From Saxidomus purpurata (lineage: Eukaryota; Mollusca; Bivalvia; Venerida; Veneridae), in contig JAFMSR010000018.1 in the NCBI GenBank assembly GCA_022818135.1, positions 3,372,331 to 3,436,330 on the forward strand: 64,000 nucleotides of DNA. The letters are read 5' to 3'. The notes beneath the pieces are model-generated. The model saw nothing but the letters and a program-made list of their open reading frames with translations. It made no database searches and was not told where the DNA came from. This document shows positions 57,957-64,000 of this stretch, piece after piece. The position numbers and the translations under genes were made by a program. Position 1 is the first letter of the stretch. Every line of letters begins with the position of its first letter.

Positions 57957-60900
57957 AAAACAGGCAATGCAGGCTTTACATGCATTAAGATGTTAATCCA
58001 CACAAAGACACCAAGCATTGGAGAGAAAAAATTGCAGTGTGCAAGAACAATGAATCAACCTGTAGGTTTTATTGGTGCATACTCTAGGTCTCGATTTTCA
58101 TTGTTAAGGTTACTAGCTGGATGGGTGGTGACTGAGTGGCAGTACAAAATAACTTTATGCACTCTTTATGTGGAGGCTTATTTCTTTGGGTTTAACCATA
58201 TTACTGGTGTTATACCAAACCGTTGTTCCTGGAAAGACCAGCACTAGAACTGGATCATCTGTAAGAAACTGCTTTCTCACATTAAGACATGGTTGAGTAG
58301 CAAGGCTACAAACCATGACACTCTTATTATTGAAAGGTAACAGTAGCTATCCACTCAACGACATAGGGGGGTCTGTTCATGTAACATTTTGTGTTCATGT
58401 AACTTCAAGGTATATGACTCGAAGTCCTGAAATACTACAATAAAGTAATTTAGGATGGAAACATAAGCACCCTTTAAAGGCAAAGTTGTAGCTCTTGAAT
58501 AAGAGAAAATTGGCATATTTTAAGTTTGTGTTGTGTGCAACTCCAAGTGAATCACCTGACCTAGTTATGAAACTGAAAGTACAGATGTGGAAAACAGGAT
58601 ATAAAGTTATGCGCTCGAGGTTGTTTGTGGTTACACTTATTAAAGGCCGAGTCATGGTCTTCGCATTAGTGAAAAAGGGCATTTTTTAACTTTTGCCACA
58701 CAGAACTCCATAAGCATTTGACCTAGTGTCATAAAACCTAATAGTAATATTGATCAGGGTGTAAAGTTGTGCACCTTGGGATTCTCTTTGTGGCAAAATA
58801 TGGGTGCGTCTGTGTCTATGGACATATTTATATATCTAGACCCTTTGCCAATATTTCCAATATCTACACAATTCCTTTGGGTACAAACAAAACACTGTAC
58901 AACACTTCACAAATCTTTATTGACAAGAATTCAAGACAAGCGTATTTACAATGCTCAAAAACTTAAGTAGAGGAAGTAAAATCTGTAACATCAGAATTAA
59001 TCATAACCAATAGAAAGTACAAACATGAATTCACACTGCCCAGTTCAAGGTGTATCTTGTAACTTCAACTCTTACCCAGCTGGAGGCAAATGATTCTGCC
59101 TTTGTGATTAGTGTAGATCATGACCACATTACATGTCTGTGCAGTCTGACAACTACTGTTGCAGTACATATCAGTGTAACACATTTACCTCCGTTTCACC
59201 AAACTGTATTTTCTAGCCTCAGTCACATGCGGTCTTTTAAGGTTTGGGTGCCACCTAAAACTGCTACAAATGTATAAGCACATTCCAAAGCAGACAGCAA
59301 ATCAAGTTACCTAACTGCAATGATAACTCATAAACAAACAAATCAATGAAGGCTTCTTGAAATTATACTTCCCTCTTGCACAGGGAGAAATTAACAATTT
59401 TCATACTTCTTTAAGCTGTGAATTATGAAGAACAGGATAATCAGGTTATTTTGATCAGTATTGCCATACTACAGTGATAGTCAGGAGCCCAGGGCAAATT
59501 GATATAATGTTATAGAAATAGACATACTAAGCATTGAGGTCTACAATCTCGAAACAAACTAGGTTAATATAAAAACTTAAAGGTGGATAATAATTAGATC
59601 TCCCCACCTTCTTAATAAAATTATAAATGACAATCTGAGATTCCTAACTGCATTGATCACGCCTTCAAAGTAACACCTACATGATACAATCTGAACATAC
59701 TGCTAAAGTAGTCACTTCTGCAAAACTAAAAAATTTCTGACTAGTCTGATACGTGGATTTGCCCTCGACTGTAAGAAATAAGAATCCAAATGAAAAAGAA
59801 ATGTCTTTAAAAATGCAATATGAAAAAAAAGAAGTGTTAATTTCTCAAAGGCCAATACATATATCCAAATATGTCATGTAAACATAAAGATTACCCATTT
59901 TGTGAATTTTCCGAAAACAGACAAAGTTTAATATAATTATGTATTTCAGTATGTTTGAGGCACTTCTTCTTGTCAGCCTTAATTATGTTACATGCTTTAG
60001 CTAATTATCAGAAACAATATGCAAAAACTTGCTGAAAAATGATACACATCGAGGGTTAAGTATTGGATCTTTAAACTTTATCTTGCAAAAATTGCTATCT
60101 TTTCTGAACATTCCTTCAGACACGTACATTTTCAGGAACGAGAATCTGGCAAAGTTTATATCTACTCAAACTTAGCTCTGACAATCACCTAAACACATGT
60201 ATTCTTATTCTAAAATAAATAACAAATATTTTACATCCTTATAAATACATAGCACTATCAAGCATATTCATAACACATGATACTTAACAAAATACAAGAC
60301 AAAATTTGAAAAGTGAAAGTACATGTAATTTTGCATCTAGGGCTGTTTAGAAAGTACTAACAAAACTATCGTGTCATATAAGCCATGTCTCTTTTATTCA
60401 TTACACATTACTGCTGGCATATAAATTTCAGGCAAATCTACAAAGTGTCAAGTTTTGATATTTACAAAAATGTCATACAACTAAAGCAATGACACAGCAT
60501 AACTTACAACATTATAAAAATTTTTACTCCAAGGATTTCAAAAATCACACTTACTATGCTTATCTTTCATATGGCTTGTGAATTAAAGCATACTATATAC
60601 GCGTGAAGACTTACAACAAAACATTTCAATATACATGTATTAAACAATCTTGTGCAAAGAAACCAATGGATATCACATTTTCACACACATTTCACTGAAT
60701 TTTTCAAGTTCAGTTAAAACTTTGTTCACTCAAACTCAGCCGGAGTCCTGGCAAAATCTCTACATAAATCATCATTTTTATTGTTCCACCTCCCAAACCT
60801 CGAACCACGATCTCTAAAACCTGTTCCGCTGTACTGCCAATGTACTTCATCGTGAATTAGTTTACACCCTTTGGCTCCAACAATAAAAGGTGCCAGTCTC

Positions 60901-61424
60901 TATTATCAACCAAACAATTTGCATTTTTTTCATCAGTCTTTAGACAGCTGTTGTAAAACGCTGTGTCTTTTCAACACCTTGTTAAATGAGCAATTTGACT
61001 ATACATCACCAAGCAAATAAGTGAAGGGAGCGGTAACCGGGAATAGCTATGTCATCTTCCGTTGATAGTTTTTGTGCATGTTGTCATCATTATGTCAATA
61101 AAATTATTGTTATGCATGTAAATAAAATACCTGTGAATATAATTATGAGTTTTCTGATTTTCATCAGGTAACATAACAATACAGTACAAGTATTAAACAT
61201 TATAGAATGCTTTCAAGTCCTGATATGGTCATTTTAAATGGATGTATAAAAACTCGTGACTGGCATACCGCAATGGTTCAAACCACCGATCCCTCAAACT
61301 TAAAATTGCCGGCTCCTCCGAGTCCAAGCCAATGAAGTTTAATTGCATCATAACAATCTCTTACCCTGCTAGGGGGATGATATTCCGTCTTGGCAGAAAA
61401 TGTTGGATCATGATTGACCAGCAT

Positions 61425-61515
61425 GTAAGTATAGTCTGATCATGATCTGCACCTCTTGCAGTGATCACCCCTTTGAACAATTAATGGTACTGTCCCAATA
61501 AAAAGATGGACAAGT
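61425..61515 (+). repeat. Dispersed 'GATCATGATCTGCAC' repeat, copy
   Basis: TATAGTCTGATCATGATCTG followed by CACCTCTTGCAGTGATCAC, then GAACAATTAATGGTACTGTC and AAAAAGATGGACAAGTCCATT. This is the most extended copy in the window and shows the family's 3' half. Confidence 0.65.
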
Positions 61516-61949
61516 CCATTTCAGAAATACAGTGGAGTTTGGGTAAAAAAATGTTTAACTCTGGAGAAAAAGAATAACCGGTATACAATTCATAAACAGA
61601 CTTAAATGTCTAAATTTTGTTTGTTTATCCAAGCATATCGAAACATGTCACGAGCACTGCACAAGCCAGAGTCATCTGATCAATACAGAATTCTGTTCCC
61701 TTGTGTCATGTGCCTGTGGCAGTTACTATAGATTACAATTTTACTGGCTAAAATATTGTTATTGATTTGCATCAAAACATAACAAATGTATATTAACATC
61801 AAGTTACTACATGGAATCACACAACTCTAATAAAATATTTCAGCTACATGTTGCATTGTCTTATTTTCAATATACATACAGTAAAACCTGCCTTATCTAA
61901 CACCCTACAGGACCATTACAATATGCTGCTTAAAGCAGGCTGTTGGTTA

Positions 61950-62160
61950 GTATATCCTAATTTATTTTAGCTTGATTGTGAAGAAAGTGTGTAGCTAATC
62001 GAGTCACTCTTGAGTCCGCTTCCTGGAAAAACCAGAACTGGTGTGATATGAGGTCAGTCATGACGCCAGCAGGGCTTGAACCCGCAACCTCCGGGATGAG
62101 TGGTAGACACCTTAATCTGTACACCACTGCTCTCCAAAACCAGATCTTCATTACATGAGT
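61950..62160 (-). repeat. tRNA-derived SINE
   Basis: On the minus strand GAGAGCAGTGGTGTACAG (A-box-like) is followed by GGAGGTTGCGGGTTCAAGCC, a polymerase III B box at 62,072-62,082. The spacing and wording are those of tRNA-related SINEs. The non-tRNA body continues through TGCTGGCGTCATGACTGACC to about 61,950. The tRNA fold is not complete, so it is not a tRNA gene. Confidence 0.65.
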
Positions 62161-62517
62161 ACATTTGATGTTAAAGGGGCCAAGGGGATGTGCCAATTAT
62201 GGCAGTTTTCCGTTAACATCAGGTGCTAGATAAGACAGGTTGAATCTCATAATTATTATGCAATAAATCTAACAGCACTATTGCATTTACCTAATTTTAA
62301 AATGAAACATTTCAGTATTTTTTCTCTATATAAAACGTAAAGTCTAAACAGTATTGACTTTCTAATCATTTTCATCTGTTTTTATCTTGAAACAAAATTT
62401 AGTCTTGAGTGCAGTCGTCACTCCATTCACTAGAATCTAAAAAGTGCATTGCAAAATTGTAAAAAGTTCCTCTCTTTATTTCTTTTCACTATGCTAATTT
62501 TTCAAAGGTTGCACACA

Positions 62518-63733
62518 TTATACCCTCAGCCCTGAATTGGGCCCTCCGAGGATTTCGTAGCGTACTTCCTTTGACCGACACATCAATATGCAGCTGCAGA
62601 TCATTCCTAGGAGCTGTAAATAGTAAAACAACATAATCATAAATGTGTTTCAATCAGTTACACTTCTTTCAGGCAATCATTCTTAATAATACATAAAATG
62701 TATCTTTATTTTCACAGACAAGACGTGTCCCCAACACAAATTTAAGAACTCTTTTTGAGTTGGGTGATACAGAAAACTTAACCAAAGAGTAACGCCAACA
62801 TTGAGTAGGAATGCAACCCTATTCTTCTAATAGTTGTGCTAAAAACCAATAACCTCTGTGTCCTTGACCTTGAGATGGCGTAGTTGGAACATGGGTTCTG
62901 CCCGTCATGACATTTGACTAAAGTTTCATGTAAAAACATTCAAGGTATTTACGAGATCTGGAGCAGGTACAAAAACCAACACAACCTGAAGTGCAAATCT
63001 ATCACTACATGCTATACCTTACCTGTATCACTGCAAAGCTGATGGCCACCGCAGCAATGTAAATGAGATTCTTCTCAAACTTGTGCTCCAGTTTATCCAA
63101 ACATCCCTGGAAAGTCAGGTACACTTATCAATCACATTATCAAACTATGGCAAACATATTTCAGAATAGCTAACTTTCATTTAAAACAAAATTTTGCAAC
63201 AAACATGACAAAGAGCAAAAGTGTAGTTATGAAAAACATTACACTGGATTTTTGGCAAACTGGGTATTAAATGATAATAAAATGAAATTAATTACTCCAT
63301 AAGAATTTTCCTTTAAAAATAACTAAGCTAATAAAATTTATTTATTGCTTATCAAAAATTGTAATGAATTTTTCTTCTTCCTTTCTATTTAATGATATGA
63401 TTATATGTGAAAGGCAAGCTGCCAAGTTCATGATCATCTGAAAGCTAACTTAAGATCAGTATAAGCTTGTCTCAGATCCCTTCATGAAGATTTACAACAA
63501 ATATCACAAGTTATTAGTAACTTATAAAATATCTGTGCTTGTAAATATGCATCTGTCCACAAAAAACTTACGTCATGGTAGATGTCTTTATTTGCAGCAC
63601 TGATGTTGCGATTACATGTAGTTTTGTTGCCAAGGCAACAGCTGTCTGGTACCAGAACAGAAGTATTGAAGTGTTTCTTCCACTTCGAGGCATCGGCCCA
63701 GTCTGATGCATTCATCACACCACAGCATTTCAG
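62518..63733 (-). CDS. CD63-like tetraspanin, last three coding exons
   Basis: The coding exons are 63,572-63,733, 63,023-63,106 and 62,518-62,613 (minus strand, all phase 0, GT/AG introns), 114 codons including the stop. The first holds most of the large extracellular loop: CCG in LKCCGVMNASDW, then VPDSCC and a further Cys, with NxS/T sites (NAS, NTS, NKT, NIS). The second starts GC and encodes the fourth membrane helix (NLIYIAAVAISFAVIQ). The third gives LLGMICSCILMC and a short tail with YEIL, which fits a tyrosine-based endosomal sorting signal as in CD63. Tetraspanins organise membrane microdomains. The CCG and PxSCC pattern is diagnostic, and VPDSCC and the helix wording favour the CD63 group. 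The first three membrane segments lie beyond the right edge. Confidence 0.9.
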
Positions 63734-64000
63734 CTACACAGGAGAAGATAATTATTTACAAACAAAAGTTACAAACTTCTTAAAAGTAACGACTTTGGCT
63801 ATTGATTGCTTAAAAGTTCCCAAGTAAGAATGGGTTTCTTGTGCTGAAGTGGAAATTAGTGTCAATGTAATTTATACAGACTTACTGCAAAGTAATGATT
63901 AAATATAAACACTAGCCTTATCTTGCGGTTCCCCCCTGACATTGAAACATTTAGAATGGTAAGAATTCATGGACAAAATGAATATGCATTTATACTGACA
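63734..64000. other. Tetraspanin intron (partial)
   Basis: It lies upstream of the CTCCTGTGTAG acceptor on the minus strand. No further exon is seen before the window ends. Confidence 0.6.

Larger units (their letters stand above)
57957..62517. other. Noncoding region between the convergent genes; may include a long 3'UTR of the tetraspanin gene
   Basis: AT-rich sequence with no supported ORF. A minus-strand AATAAA (plus-strand TTTATT) at 58,916-58,921 is one of several candidate polyadenylation signals for the tetraspanin gene. It contains dispersed-repeat copies at about 59,110 and 61,430 and a SINE at about 61,950-62,160. Confidence 0.45.

Noticed and set aside
62060..62135. A tRNA gene on the minus strand
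   Set aside because: A B box and a weak A-box match are present, but acceptor and anticodon stems do not form. It is a SINE head.

Overview
The window is animal nuclear DNA, AT-rich, with small exons bounded by GT/AG introns and dense interspersed repeats. A bivalve mollusc, probably a heterodont clam, fits best. This is an inference from three conserved animal genes (a prohormone convertase 1/3-like gene, SIRT6, a CD63-like tetraspanin), a Penelope-type retroelement, and repeat styles I associate with clams: a dispersed GATCATGATC family, elements ending in a 'GGCCATCATGGCCCTCTTG'-like tail, and a CCCCCGCC-bounded tandem element. No bacterial-style operon, CRISPR array or rRNA gene was seen.

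Layout. From 1 to 28.2 kb runs the 5' part of a PC1/3-like gene on the minus strand. Its exons lie at 28,045-28,212, 15,735-15,840, 10,100-10,216 and 5,599-5,710; the rest of the gene lies beyond the left edge. Its large introns hold many palindromic MITEs, tandem repeats and a minisatellite. From 28.2 to 35.8 kb is the divergent intergenic space before SIRT6. It holds a tRNA-derived SINE, a 1.9-kb GC-richer mosaic of 'CCCCGTGAAGTTAGC' repeats, and an inverted-repeat element. SIRT6 (35,865-40,569, plus strand, six coding exons, 493 aa) is complete and keeps its catalytic and zinc-binding residues.

A 14.5-kb Ty3/Gypsy-type LTR retrotransposon (40,573-55,076, same strand as SIRT6) begins three bases after the SIRT6 stop codon and separates the gene from its original 3' flank. 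Its two LTRs are nearly identical, so the insertion is young. The pol gene has lost the reverse transcriptase core and carries two frame breaks. Gag and pol are linked by a textbook -1 frameshift heptamer followed by a possible pseudoknot. Downstream of integrase is a third open frame, apparently spliced, encoding two C2H2 zinc fingers and a coiled coil. The 5' LTR is split by a 5'-truncated Penelope-like element (15-bp target duplication). That element is itself split by a 2.84-kb DNA transposon with 30-bp perfect terminal inverted repeats and a 7-bp target duplication. This innermost element carries a small two-exon acidic ORF and an opposite-strand C2H2 exon, and no transposase was recognised. 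It is the least expected part of the window.

From 55 to 62.5 kb is repeat-rich noncoding DNA, including a head-to-head pair of 1-kb elements and a SINE. From 62.5 kb to the right edge are the last three coding exons of a CD63-like tetraspanin on the minus strand, convergent with SIRT6.
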